A DNA stretch of 64,000 nt from Liolophura sinensis (lineage: Eukaryota; Mollusca; Polyplacophora; Chitonida; Chitonidae): contig NC_088306.1 in NCBI RefSeq assembly GCF_032854445.1, positions 23,221,764 to 23,285,763 of the forward strand, read 5' to 3'. The notes under the pieces were generated by a model, which saw only the letters and a list, made by a program, of their open reading frames with translations, had not been told where the DNA came from and searched no databases. Positions 12,101 to 23,237 of this stretch are shown here, in pieces. The position numbers were made by a program, and so were the translations under genes. Numbering within the stretch: the stretch's first letter is position 1; the number at the start of each line of letters is the position of its first letter.

Positions 12101-13157
12101 TACACTACATTTGATGTGATTTTCGATTTTTAACTTTGTTCTATTTCAGCTTCTGTTTCCTGTTTGTCCTGATTTGAGATGTTATTTTTCTCATGATGAA
12201 AGACAGTAGTTCCAGTGTTCTAACTTGTTCTCACCACGATATGGCTGAAATACTGCCAGTGAAGCGTTAAACACTAATCATTCCCTCATTCACTGAACCA
12301 CTCTTTCTCACAGTGCATAGTCGAGACTTGATTTGGCAATTGTGTACAAAAAAAGCACACAGGATGTGTACCACAGCTACACATTAATTCTAACAAATTT
12401 GCATGGGCGCATTAATGTATACCTTGTAGACATAATCTTCGCGTATCTACGCTTAAAACGAGTACGTGCGATACACGTCTTGTTTACATTGCGAGCTACA
12501 TAAACACGTGCACAAAATTGTACGCATCTGATTTTTGAGCGTGAAGCAAACCGAATCACCGACCCTGATTGTTTTGCCCAGAACAAAAGAGCAGATGTAA
12601 AATATGCATTTATGTGTCTATTTAAATACACTAGCTTAACATCCCTGAACTGACCTCCGGACGCTATATACGTTCATGTATACCCTCCAGCTAATAGCAA
12701 ATGAAGAGAATTCGGAATTTGTTCTCACGACAATGTTCTTTTGTTTCGTGCTATGTTTTATCTGTTTCTTAATTACTGTCACATTTTGACACCATTTATT
12801 GTACGCCGTTTGATATACTCGTAATCCCATGGGCATCGTTTATACTTCTATATTTAGAGAGTAGAATCTATAGTAAGATGAGATACGAACAAGCACTGTT
12901 TGTGTTTAGACATTTAATATGTAGGCCTACATTTTTCTGCTCGTATTAATGCATTTCGTGTCTAACGCGAATTGCGCGCGTGTATATATACCTGTAACTT
13001 AAAATATTCCGGGGGAAAGGTGACGATGTGGTTAAATATTTAAAAGACATTGGTTATAGTTAGAATTAGTGCATCTGTAATATGTTCATGTACATAAAAA
13101 GTATTTAGTGTCGTTTTCGAATATTCTGTCTTTATGACTGGGATTTAAAGACGTCTG
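12101..13157. other. No feature recognised, CpG-rich
   Basis: No gene supported. CpG words (tacgct, aacgagtacgtgcg) are dense compared with the right half of the window. Confidence 0.35.
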
Positions 13158-13340
13158 TGGTCGCTAGGAGCTCAAGTCCAGCTCATGTCGGCTTCCTCTC
13201 CGGTTGTACGTAGGAATGTCTGCCAGTAAACTTTAGACGATCGTGAGTTTCCCCCGGGCCGTTCCCGGTTTCTTCACACCATAATGCTGGTCGCTGTCGA
13301 AAACGTGAAAAAAACCCAGTCAAATAAAGAAATAAATAAA
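13158..13340 (+). repeat. SINE family A
   Basis: Shows gtggtcgctaggagctcaag, cttcctctccggttgtacg, tttcccccgggcc, accataatgctggtcg and an aaataaa tail. Confidence 0.75.
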
Positions 13341-13439
13341 GGCGTCTGTGTTGCCTGATTCTACCCTGGTTGAAATACTGCAGATGTGATCTTAAACACA
13401 AATCATTCATTCTTTCATCCATTCATGTCTTTTCATTCA

Positions 13440-13725
13440 GGGGGAGCGGGCTGTGGTCAAACGGTTACGGTGCTTGTCTTAATAAGTCATTCAAAGACTG
13501 CGATTCCGTTCAGTCGCATTCCTGAACAGGGAATTATTTAGATTTCCCCGGTCTCTTATCAATCCTGGGACCTGCATGGGTTGGGACAAGGGGTACACGA
13601 CACTGTCTTGTGTGACCTTGCATGAATTTCACAGTTTTCATGTCTACTTCCAGCAACTCAGTGATCCTCCACTACGAGAACTGTCCGTCATCGTATAAAT
13701 GAACAATTCTTGAACATATCGTTTA
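13440..13725 (+). repeat. SINE family D
   Basis: A degenerate tRNA-like start (gtggtcaaacggttac) is followed by gaacagggaatta, ggtctcttatcaatcc and a tail ending gtccgtcatcgtataaatg. It matches the reverse complements of 17812-18120 and 22412-22725 in order. Confidence 0.5.
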
Positions 13726-15108
13726 GGTCTAACAACAGTCAACGTACAGTAAAGGCGAACGCTGTCATACTAATGAATGTGCACTGTGACACATGGTTGC
13801 GACTGATTCATGGTTCCTGCTGTTGAATTTGAATACCGTGAGTCGTGTTACACGAAGTCCTAGGGCAATACATATTCATTGTTGCTGCACCTGGCGGGTG
13901 AAATGCAGATATTTGAATTTGATAACAAATACAGTGGTTTATTAATTTTACATTTGTTCATTGGCACTGGGATACGTCACACAAAATTTGTGTTATTACA
14001 AAAAAGTATGCTGCAGTATCATGGAGACGTGGTATCAAGTTTTCTTGGCGAGCTTTTGCAGAAAATATTTTGCATCTCTGTGTACATGTAAGTAGATCTA
14101 CATGCTTTATTGTTTGCGGATGTACAGTAGATGAGTCTTAAGAGTGTGTCCTTTCTATTTCCACGAGCATAAGACCTCATTAGTGTTTTACAGCGCAGAA
14201 TTTTCGCTTATGTGCATGAATAATTAACTGCCTATCCTTTGAATGTATGCAACACCTAAAAGTGAGCATATGTCTGTAGATTCATAGCTCAAGGGGACAT
14301 TAAAAAATAGGAACACAAAAAACAAAAAAAATCGGCAGTATTGGGGAACTATTTACGAGCTAATTTGGGTGCGCATCACATACATGTATAGCTCGCTCGT
14401 ATAAATACCGCTGGACACGGTTCCACATGAGTGATTCTGGTGACATACGTACAGCGGGATGGACGAATTAACCTGAAACTATATAGGGAAGTACAAGTTC
14501 TGGAAGTCAGGTCAGTGCAAATCAGGGTGGAAAAGAAATCAATTTAGCTGATTGTTCGATTGATAAGCTGCCGAGATTATGCGATTGGTAATGAGATCGA
14601 TTGTTCAAAACCAGGCGTGGTATCAGGTAGTTTTCAAACACTGTACAGAATCAGTGGTATAGTGAGAAAAGATCCAGCTGTGGCAGATGCAGATATTACA
14701 TGGGACTATTTCATTAACTATGGACAAACATATTTCACAAACGCCTTGTATAGACCTCAATTAGTTTAAATAAGATTATGACACAACATAGTTTACAACT
14801 TTTCAGGCACATTTTACCAGTGATCCAGGGTATGTATAGCCGGCTAAGGTAAAGGCCGTAAGTTGACTTCAAGGAGGCGAAGTGAATGGAAAGCAGCTTA
14901 TATCAACATTATACGGCGGCGGGAGGTTAGATTAAGAAGGTCATGATGACATTTACAGTTATGGTTAAGGTTTAAATGTATAAACGTTTTAGTTTTACTA
15001 TAAACTTTTGCTGCTATTCCCACACAGTGAATATATTCAGGGTATTAATTTGTTGCATTAAAAATTAATCCTTTCCAAAACAACAAATCTTTGGCTCATA
15101 CACACATA
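13726..15108. other. No feature recognised
   Basis: The 69-codon open stretch at 14560-14769 has no recognised motif and no splice sites to justify a gene call. Confidence 0.35.
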
Positions 15109-15362
15109 CACTAAAAAACAAATCTTGAAGTTAATTTTAAGACATTCTGTTGCCTGAGTGATGCTAGAATATATTCTGTTATTATAACACGATATTCTGT
15201 CATAATCAACATAGCATCCTGTTGCTCTAATAGAACCTTTATGTTAAGTTAATAGAATATATATGTTATATTTATCAGAATAATCTGTTTCAATAGAAGA
15301 ATACATTCTGGCATCACTCAAAAAACAGACTTTCTGTTAAAATTAACGAATAATCTTTTAGT
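15109..15362. mobile_element. MITE family M2, full-length copy
   Basis: About 254 bp with TA-rich flanks. The left end cactaaaaaa, then ttctgttgcctgagtgatg and tagaatatattctg, are mirrored on the right by acattctggcatcactcaa, actttctgtt and ttttagta. Interior words (attctgtt, aatagaa) recur in the copies at 20940, 24911 and 29108. Confidence 0.75.
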
Positions 15363-16078
15363 ATATTGCCGGTACTTCAGAAAGGAGTTAAAAGAAATGT
15401 TAAAAACAAAACAAACTAAGGCCTGTACTTTAATCTACGTGTGTAAAGCCATGATTTGAGTGTTGCTTTAAGGAAAGTAAATAATGTTACCTGCTCTCAT
15501 ATAAATACTACCTTGTAGTCAAGCGAATAAACTGTACTAGATAGGTTGGTTCAGTGAAACAGGCCGCCGACAAGCTGGTATGCTAATGGTATTCTTGTAA
15601 CTGGAACAAGCAGCTGTTTCAATGAACACCGCTGAGTATCTTTTTCCCCTTGTGGACACGTTTATACACCTGTCATTTCTGCTGGTTTTCATGTCAACCA
15701 TGCCCAATATGTATTCAAACAATATATAATTGGTATTAGTGTTTTGTCAGTAAATAGTTATTCGTGTTTGCATTCCTGTATGGTTTCATGTATTGGGTGA
15801 GGCTTTTTTTTTGACAACAGAAATGTAAACATTACAGAATCCTTGACACAGCTGTAAATGTTCCACACGTGATGTGTGCTTATACAGACTTATCTTTATT
15901 ATATACCAAACAGTTCCATAGTACAATTTAACGAGCCATTACGGCTAAAACTGTGTTGACACATTTTAGTAATGTATATGCCGTTTTTGTTAACGCAGAG
16001 TAGACCCAATTGTTTTTGTTTCACGCATGAGCAGTCAAACCATTCGTTCAGAGGCCCATCATTTATGAGCTTGGAACG
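15363..16078. other. No feature recognised
   Basis: No gene, RNA or repeat that I can support. Confidence 0.35.
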
Positions 16079-17058
16079 AAAGCCCCGTCCAGACTATCCA
16101 ATACCACTCAACTTTTGTTGACTCAACAAGAGTCAACAGCAAGTTGAATGTCTCGTCCACACTTCCAATCACATAGGTCAACACTTTAAAACACTGTTTT
16201 TGTGTGTAGAACGGTGTTGAGCTATGTGTTTTGTTTTTTTTTTAAACAAACTTTCGATAAATTGGAGGGGAACTTTCAATCTTTCTCTCCAATGAAGGAG
16301 ACACAATGATGAGCAGCTGAAAAATCGTCTCGTGGGTTTAATGTTGACCTATCAGGCATCCATCGTATTTTTCATAATCCTGTATCAACGAAACTGACTC
16401 ATCGTGAAACCAGTTTCTCTCTTTCTGCTTTGCCCGCCCCGATAGCACAGTTGGTAGAGCGTCCGCTTCGGAAGCGGTAGATCCAGGGTCAATCCTGGGT
16501 CGAGTCACACCTGGGACTTTAAGAGAGGAAGCTGTAACTTCGTCGCTTGGCGTCCAGCATGAAGGGGATAGTGCAACGACTGGTTGATCCGTATCAGAAT
16601 AATGGCTCGGGCGGGGTGGCTTACTTACCTCGGTAAGGCGTCTGAGTGAAGCAGCACTAGATAAAAGAGCGGTGGAAATCCGTCCTACAACAAGGAGGCA
16701 CATTACATGCACTCTAGGGATTCCTTCGTCGTCATACGACTGAAAAATTGTTAAGTACGAGGTTAAACCCCAAGCACTCACTCACTCTTTCTCCTTTGGT
16801 GCCGCAGTTTTGCCCAGGTCACGTGCCTTAAGGCGGTCACGTTATTTCTACACGCCCGCTGGTTGGCTACTTTCACTCTGCTTGACTCAACTTGTTGACA
16901 AAATGACCCGCCCGATTCAGCAATGTTGAATGGTGTTGAGTGTTGTTGAACGAAGTCAAAGAACCCGTCCAGACTAATCAACAAAGCTCAACTTGACTTA
17001 ACTTCAAGCTCACTTGTTGAGTCAACAAAAGTTGAGTGATGTTGGATAATCTGGCTTT
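16079..17058. mobile_element. Non-autonomous element with long TIRs, carrying a nested SINE B
   Basis: Outer ends aaagcc and ggcttt. The arms at about 16079-16155 and 16985-17058 share actcaacttttgttgactca and its reverse complement. The interior repeats the CAACA theme many times, and gtccagact recurs near both ends. A complete SINE B at 16437-16797 sits inside, so the element without it is about 620 bp. No transposase frame and no clear target duplication were seen. Confidence 0.7.
16437..16797 (+). repeat. SINE family B, full-length
   Basis: tRNA-derived head with box A-like tagcacagttggtagagc, a stem ccgcttcggaagcgg and box B ggtcaatcc. The body includes gcgtccagcatgaagggga, gcacattacatgcactc and ccttcgtcgtcata, and the end is ttaaaccccaagcactca. 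Later parts recur at 33873, 46640 and 48284 and, inverted, at 23498 and 28722. The head is not a functional tRNA gene because it continues into the shared SINE body. Confidence 0.85.
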
Positions 17059-17120
17059 AGTATACTGAATGTTTGCCGTGGTATATTCTGAGGGAATTAA
17101 CCAAATGTGGTAATCAAGAG

Positions 17121-17374
17121 GTGAGCGGACTAGCGCCTTAGAATGACTTGGGGGGGCCTCTCGCCGATGCAGTCGCTGTGAGCTCAAGATCAGCTAAATC
17201 TGGCTTTCTCTCCAGTCGGACATGGGACGGTCTGACAGCAACCTGCCGATAAACCGTGGGTTTCCTTTCGACTCATTTGCAGCGTTTCGTCAGACCATAT
17301 AATCATGACTGACGTCGTATAGGCGAATTGTTGTTGACTAAAGCGTGAAACACCAGTCAAATAAATAAATATAT
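17121..17374 (+). repeat. SINE family A, diverged
   Basis: Shows gatgcagtcgctgtgagctc, tttctctccagtcgg, cagcaacctgccg, gacgtcgtata, caccagtcaaataaataa. Confidence 0.65.
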
Positions 17375-17811
17375 AAGCTGAATCACCATTTCAGGAGTCT
17401 CGGCAGTTGACGTAGCTTTGGACGAGACAATGCGAATAAAGCAGTGAATTTATCTTTAGTTGGTAATGACGCTGCTGATTTGACAGATCTAACTATGCAA
17501 GATGTATAACCAGTCTACATATCATTTACCGGTACCGTAAAATAACTCCTTTTAGTCGCGTTAGTTCGCGAGATTCCCACTGGTGTGAACTTGGGGTAAA
17601 TGGTGAAATGCTGTGCTCGAATCCAGCTTTGTCTAGTTTAGTAGTGGCCCTACCTTCGTGTTGATATCAGGTACCTATTGTGAAATTGTTTTTTTTTGGC
17701 TCAAAGACTTACTTTACCAATAATCCACATTTGTGGTCCTAAAGTATAAATTTACAGTTTCTCTGTTGTAAAATACAACCAAATACACAACAATTTCAAA
17801 CAGCACATAAG

Positions 17812-18120
17812 GTGTTTTTTATATGGGACAGTTTTATGGTTGGAGGAAACCGGCATGAACCGCTTACTTCAGGCAAGTTACTGTTGCACTGTTCCACGTG
17901 TGACGCACAGATATCTAAGCCGTATTAAAGGAGGACAAGCAGTCTTATATGAAGGATTGCTCAAACGGTCATGCATGCGTCTTGGATACGTTATTATCAC
18001 CTATAGACCCCATAACTAGTGCATGAGACCAGGGAATCAGCAAATTCCCTGTTAAATGAAGGCATTGAACCCATGGCCCTTGTGTCCTTGGGATTGAAAG
18101 ACCAGCGCTAAATACTTGGA
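17812..18120 (-). repeat. SINE family D
   Basis: Shows gttggaggaaaccggcatg, aggcaagttactgttg, tgacgcacaga, aagcagtct and gaacccatgg, in the same order and spacing as 22412-22725. Confidence 0.65.
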
Positions 18121-18892
18121 GTAAGCGAACAAATACGGAAAGTACCTAACGGTCTTAAAGCTCGCCGTAAAAGCTAAGATCGGAAATATTTAATGTATAA
18201 ACCTACTAAATTCAAGGCCTGCAAATCTGCGCGTCACATGTGAGAAAGTTAGTCAGTAACTTGCTAACTTTATATAGGAACTATAAAAATTGTACATGTG
18301 TGCATAATCGCCTGTGACCACATTTTCACATGCTGATCATTGGGTAGAAACGCCCAAGATGAATCATGCAAATTAGTGTGGGCATAAGTATATGAAGCTA
18401 TTTCATTTTTATATTTAAAAAATTACGTATGTCTCTTAAGTGAAAGGAAGAGATGAGATAATGATAGTACTAAAGGTTGTTTAAGGGGATTAGCTTTTCA
18501 ACTTCGTTATTTGACCTAATTTTGAAAGCTTTATGTCATTTATTCACCTAGCAGGGTTCACCTGTCAGTTTGAGATAGAAAAAGTTTGATATCTTCAATA
18601 ATATCGTTATTTAGTATGCATTACGTACGACAGTCTTTTTAGTCTTGCCATGCTCACGAATGATATTTTTTTAATCTTCCCATGGGCTTCTTTCATCTTG
18701 GAAAATGTACTCAGGTCTCTATGACCATTATCCTGGTGCATTTTTATCTCGATCCGTCAGATCTTCTTACCCAGTATAATTTTCTAGTATAGATGAGTTT
18801 GATCTCATTACAGAGACTGTACCCTGAGAGGGTCACTTACTAATAGGCTAAATCGACTCAGTAGGATGTCTTGTCTGGTGTGCGTGGGTTAT
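18121..18892. other. No feature recognised
   Basis: AT-rich DNA with no supported gene or repeat. Confidence 0.35.
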
Positions 18893-19225
18893 ACGATATT
18901 TCAGTCATATGACGAAGAGGAGTAATTAGGTGTGTGTACATAACTCGTTGTGGCAGGGCGAGTCCACACCGCCAAAGCACTGTCTCTACTGAAGCATCAT
19001 GTAGAAGCCACCAGACATTACAGCCCACCCAGTCACATTACACTGACACGGGATCAACCTATTCTGTTTCCTTGCTCTAACCTCTCAGTGCTGCGCGCCA
19101 AGCGAGGCAGTAAAACCTATCATTTATGGTATGGAATTTGTGGTTTGACCCGATCTGGGTTTGATTCTGGGTCCCCTGACTTCGACCCGAACGCTTTCAC
19201 AGTTAGGCCATCGAAGCGGTCTTAA
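18893..19225 (-). repeat. SINE family C, most complete copy
   Basis: Starts at gatatttcagtcatatgacg and runs through gggcgagtccacacc, cagcccacccagtcacatta, gcgcgccaagcgaggcag to a tRNA-like end (tttgattctgggtc, acagttaggcc). Related copies are at 7155, 27441 and 37478. Confidence 0.75.
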
Positions 19226-19334
19226 GTACTTTGTAACCCCAAGCATGCATACATTTGTTGTGGACACCACACTACCCCCTTTCATCAACAAAAGTATTCT
19301 GCTGTAGTAACAGAATAAGTCTGTCACGTACTAT

Positions 19335-19495
19335 AGTGTGTAGCAACATAGAGGTACTTCCGTGGTAGCAATAAGATAATCTATTCCACTACTATATACA
19401 ACGTAATAGTACATAGAAACATAGAGGTACTTTCGAGATAGCGCTAACACAACCGATTCTGCTACCATACAAAACGTAGTAGTTTGTAGCAACAT
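19335..19495 (+). repeat. Tandem repeat of about 80 bp, two units
   Basis: Units begin with gcaacatagaggtacttc and gaaacatagaggtacttt, and a third start lies at about 19487. A further related piece (gatgtacttccgtggtagca) is at about 20287-20307. Confidence 0.6.
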
Positions 19496-20939
19496 GGCAT
19501 CGGAGAGTACAGATAAACATCTGGCTTGTTTAATTCTCAGATCAGCGATAGACCTTACACAAGAAACACGAAGACGCTTGAATAAGTTCAACTCGTATAT
19601 TTTAACAAAACAGACAAATAATGCAACTGACAATAATATACAAGACAATACAAATAATTACAAATACATATATATAGCATTTTACAGCGTCCAAATCGGG
19701 ATGGAATATTCTGGCTTCTAAAGGCGAGTCAGTTCACGTAAATATAGAATCCACAGTTTAATACAACAATCTACGGATGACAGTCCGATAAGTGGTTTAT
19801 TCCCCAACCGCCTACAAATGTGTAACTTCTAAGGGCGAGCGCGTTGACAGTAGCCTCGTCATGCCGAGTTGTCGATGTATGTTTCCTGAGAAATATACAC
19901 AAAGTCACTTTCATGGTAGACTGGGATGAAATGTACGCAATTACACAAAGGGACAATAAACGATACAAGCTCCAAAATAACGTTCCAAAAAAATAACAAG
20001 TGACGAAACACAAGCTAACAAAGTGCTGTGTACAGAAAATGGAGTACAAGTGGACTTGAATAAATGACTGCTCTAAAGTGGACTTGCGTCAATGACAGCT
20101 CACAAGTGGGCTTGAATAAATGACTGCCAGCTTTACAACTCCGTCGCTCATATTTACAGACTAACGTAAAAGAAAATTCTGGATGGTTTGATCATTGATA
20201 TGTTTACAACACAAATACATATTTCCAGAATGTACACACTATTTACAATGACACTAAACTCATAAATACCGAAGGCTCGTAACAATAGATGTACTTCCGT
20301 GGTAGCAATAACATTATCTATTTTGCTATCACACAAAAGAATGAACAGATCGATCTTTACAATGTGTGCGTAGAGAATAACGTTACAATCTATGCGTGGA
20401 AACAGGCATACGTATACAAGCCGTCAACCATTAAGGATGTTCCAGATCAACAATCGCTTGGCCAAGTCCGAAAACGACGTATAACCCAAACCACCAGGAA
20501 AGTATATGAAGTATGAAAAGAGAAGGGCAAAATAATGGTGCACAGTTAGGGAATCTTGTTTTCAGGCGGGAAAATATTCCCTTTCACACATTCTACACAG
20601 GCCATAGGCCATACCTCTTCACCTCTTCGAGAGTCACTCTGGCACTAATACTCGCGCTCTCTATGCGTACTGAGCATCACTGCCAACACCAGACAAGTTT
20701 GACCTTTGGTGCCTATGCGACACACGTAGGTTTGTTTCGATTTAACTTCACCATTGGTCTCCATGGGAGGAACTAAATCTAATCAGCGTTCATCAATAAA
20801 ATTGTTTCATTTGCCATGGTCCACACACTTTAGATGAATGCATATATTATAATGCATTTTAAGAAACAGACTCTGTTGGGACATAATTTTTGTGTTTTCT
20901 GACATCACTTAATTCCTGCCCCATCACCTGGACCCCAGT
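19496..20939. other. No gene supported; includes a 33-bp tandem at 20047-20128
   Basis: Open stretches at 19494-19721 and 20513-20776 have no motif or splice support. At 20047-20128 three units of the type agtggacttgaataaatgac follow one another. Confidence 0.4.
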
Positions 20940-21172
20940 GACTCATTCTGTTTTCCGAGTGATGCTGTAATATATTCAACTTTTGCAATAGATGATGCTG
21001 TTAAATATAGCACACATATTCTATTAATTCAACATAAAGATTCTTTTAGACTAACAGGATATTATGTTGAATGTGACACAGTATTATGTTTTAGCAACAG
21101 AATACATTCTAACATCACTCAGACAATAGACTTTCTGTTGAAATTAAAATATTATTATTTTTTGAGTGTAGA
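20940..21172. mobile_element. MITE family M2 copy
   Basis: Shows cgagtgatgctgtaatatat at the left and acattctaacatcactcaga, actttctgttgaaatt at the right, with the family interior ttaaatatagcacac and gactaacaggata also present at 29108-29392. Confidence 0.7.
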
Positions 21173-21741
21173 GAGCAGCGCATGCGCTGTAAGGAGAATG
21201 TCTGGCATGCTTAATGGATAATTCAGAGTTCAGTTCAAATGAAATGTTTGTGCTCTGCACGATATGTCCGTCTTTAGGACTGAAGAAACAAGAAAATGAT
21301 ATAGTAAAGAAAATTAACTGTGGGAATGTTATTGTGTCGTTATTGTGTCGTTCGGATTTATACATATAACAACATATATGCCACTAATACGTTAATTTCA
21401 CGGTGGATGATCGGCCTTAATCACGCGTAGAATCATTACAGGTCATAGGTACAATATTCGTATCACATGTCATATTACATATAACAACAAAGCGTAGGTC
21501 TGTGTACGATGGGCTCAGTGTTTTTTGGGGTTTTTTTTGGCTTTTTTTTTTTTTGATGATTAATGTCAATATTAACGAGCCCTTTGTATATGTGTTGAAA
21601 TAAATTCGATCACGGATTTAAATTGACAGCAAGGTTACAAAAAGAAAACTGTCGAAATTCTAAATAGTTGATCTCTGGTGTATATATGCATGGTTTCATG
21701 ATTTGTTGCTAGGTGCCAAAATTTCTTTCTTGTCTTTGCAG
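21173..21741. other. No feature recognised
   Basis: No gene supported. T-rich run near 21520-21555. Confidence 0.35.
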
Positions 21742-21783
21742 GGAGATGAAGTCTTGAGGTCAACACAGAACCAACTATGGGCT
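21742..21783 (+). other. Possible 42-nt exon upstream of sulfotransferase 2
   Basis: Bounded by an excellent acceptor (cttgtctttgcag, ending 21741) and donor (gtaagt from 21784). Only one of its three frames is open (GDEVLRSTQNQLWA). It could be 5' untranslated sequence. It ends in phase 0 in the open frame, which does not fit the next predicted exon at 23136, so as coding sequence it would not join directly. Confidence 0.25.
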
Positions 21784-21842
21784 GTAAGTATCCTACACAG
21801 CTACATCGCTATTAAGTGTTTGTTGGTGAACATAAATTTTAC

Positions 21843-21995
21843 CCCATGCTGGCTTCACCTCGGTCCGTACGTGGGAAGATCTACCAGCAACAGGATGGTT
21901 TTGAGTTTTTCCCCGGCTCGGTTTCCTCCCACCATAATGCTGGCCGTTGTCGTAAAAGTGCAATATTCTTGAGTACGACGTAAAACACCAGTGAA

Positions 21996-22034
<39 letters not shown>
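21843..22034 (+). repeat. SINE family A with (TA)n tail
   Basis: Starts at ccatgctggcttcacctc, includes tttcctcccaccataatgct and gagtacgacgtaaaacacca, and ends in a pure TA microsatellite at about 21999-22034. Confidence 0.75.
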
Positions 22035-22039
<5 letters not shown>

Positions 22040-22411
22040 AATTTCATTTTGTTTGTTTATTTCTTCCGTCAAATGAAGTTATGTTTTTGGTGGTGTTTGT
22101 CTGTCTGTCCATCAGCAACTTTAAGGAAAAAGTTATGCACTCTTTTGGGTCAATTTTGTGCACTGCTGGATCATGAGCTGAGGGCCGATCAGTTACATTT
22201 TGGGCGTGATTCGAATTTAGGATTTTTTTAATAAAACTAATCTTCATCATTACGAGATAGGATAGAAGTTTAAAGTATTATCACTTTGTAGACAGACTGA
22301 ACATCTATAGCTAGGGCGCACGCTTGTGTATTTTGGGTGTCTGTACCTCTATCGTGTATATTTATTCTCTTATACATTTCATTGTCGTTTATAAAGCCAT
22401 AATAAAGAAGA

Positions 22412-22725
22412 TTTCACTTATACTATGACGGTCACTTTTGTGGACGGAGGAAACCGGAGAGTCGAGCGTAAACCACCAACGTTGGGCAAGTTTCTGTTGA
22501 ACTTTTACATGTTTGACGTACAGAGCTGAGGCACGATATATTGGTAGAATACAGGTCTTTAACGATTGTTAGATAGCGCAAGCAGTCATACGCGCGTCGT
22601 CGACCGTTTGTTGACACCAAGGCCCCATGAATAGTGAGAGAAATGTACAAATTATCTGCCCAAGGCTTGGACCGAACCCATGTCTCGCTTGTTTTTGCGA
22701 CGAGCGCCTTTCATACCTTACGTCT
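22412..22725 (-). repeat. SINE family D
   Basis: Parallel to 17812-18120: gtggacggaggaaaccggag, gggcaagtttctgttg, tgacgtacagag, aagcagtc, gaacccatg, then gacgagcgcc. Confidence 0.65.
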
Positions 22726-22825
22726 TTCTAACATCATTGAAAAGTATCGACTGCTTCTCTTTGTACGATTCCGTCCTATTTTCTGTACTTTACATACTTT
22801 CTCAGCCCATTGGTGGATTGTGTAA

Positions 22826-23010
22826 TACGTCGTTTTGGGAATTGGTGGCCATTATTGACCCGGAACGTCCTTATTGGTTGAGGGCTGGTATACGAATGTC
22901 TGGCCTTCCCCCGTACAGCCGGAGGGGAAGCCAGCATGAGCTGGACTTGAACTCACGGTGACCGCATTACTCTGCGCTAGCGCGCTAACCAACTGAGCCA
23001 CGGAGGCCCC
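22826..23010 (-). repeat. SINE family A variant with alternative body, complete head
   Basis: The head on the - strand begins ggggcctccgtggctcagtt and has ttagcgcgctagcgc. The body (attgacccggaacgtcc, ttggttgagggctggtata) matches 11325-11493, not the main family A body. Confidence 0.75.
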
Positions 23011-23135
23011 TGCTGTGTGATAGGACACATCCTGAACTACATAGACATGTACTAAGACATGAAAAAAATCATACGTTCCTTGAATCATTTAAAATTATTT
23101 TTCCCTGTTGGGTTAAATATTTCTTTGTGCTTCAG

Positions 23136-23237
23136 TTTTCTGTTTCCCTCGCCGACTGACGAGTCGCTTGATAGCTCTGCCGGTCCTTCTCGTCATCTGT
23201 ATCGCGCTCCGGACGTCCATCTACTCTCTGCTTACAG
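23136..23237 (+). CDS. Predicted signal-anchor exon of sulfotransferase 2
   Basis: Acceptor tgtgcttcag ends at 23135 and donor GTAGG starts at 23238. In the only frame that joins correctly to 25052, the exon encodes basic residues PRRLTSR followed by LIALPVLLVICIAL and RTSIYSLLT. That is a short positive cytoplasmic tail and a membrane segment, as Golgi type II sulfotransferases have at the N-terminus. No Met precedes it before an in-frame stop at 23114, so at least one exon is missing upstream. The call rests on phase and topology, not on homology. Confidence 0.6.

Noticed and set aside
12377-12631. Basic 84-codon - strand frame
   Set aside because: CpG-rich sequence with many Arg codons by composition; no motif, start context or neighbouring exon.
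14560-14769. 70-codon + frame
   Set aside because: No splice sites, motif or compositional support.
16437-16512. tRNA gene with anticodon arm ccgcttcggaagcgg
   Set aside because: The sequence continues into the body shared by all SINE B copies, and the acceptor stem is not closed like a real tRNA. The same holds for the SINE A heads.
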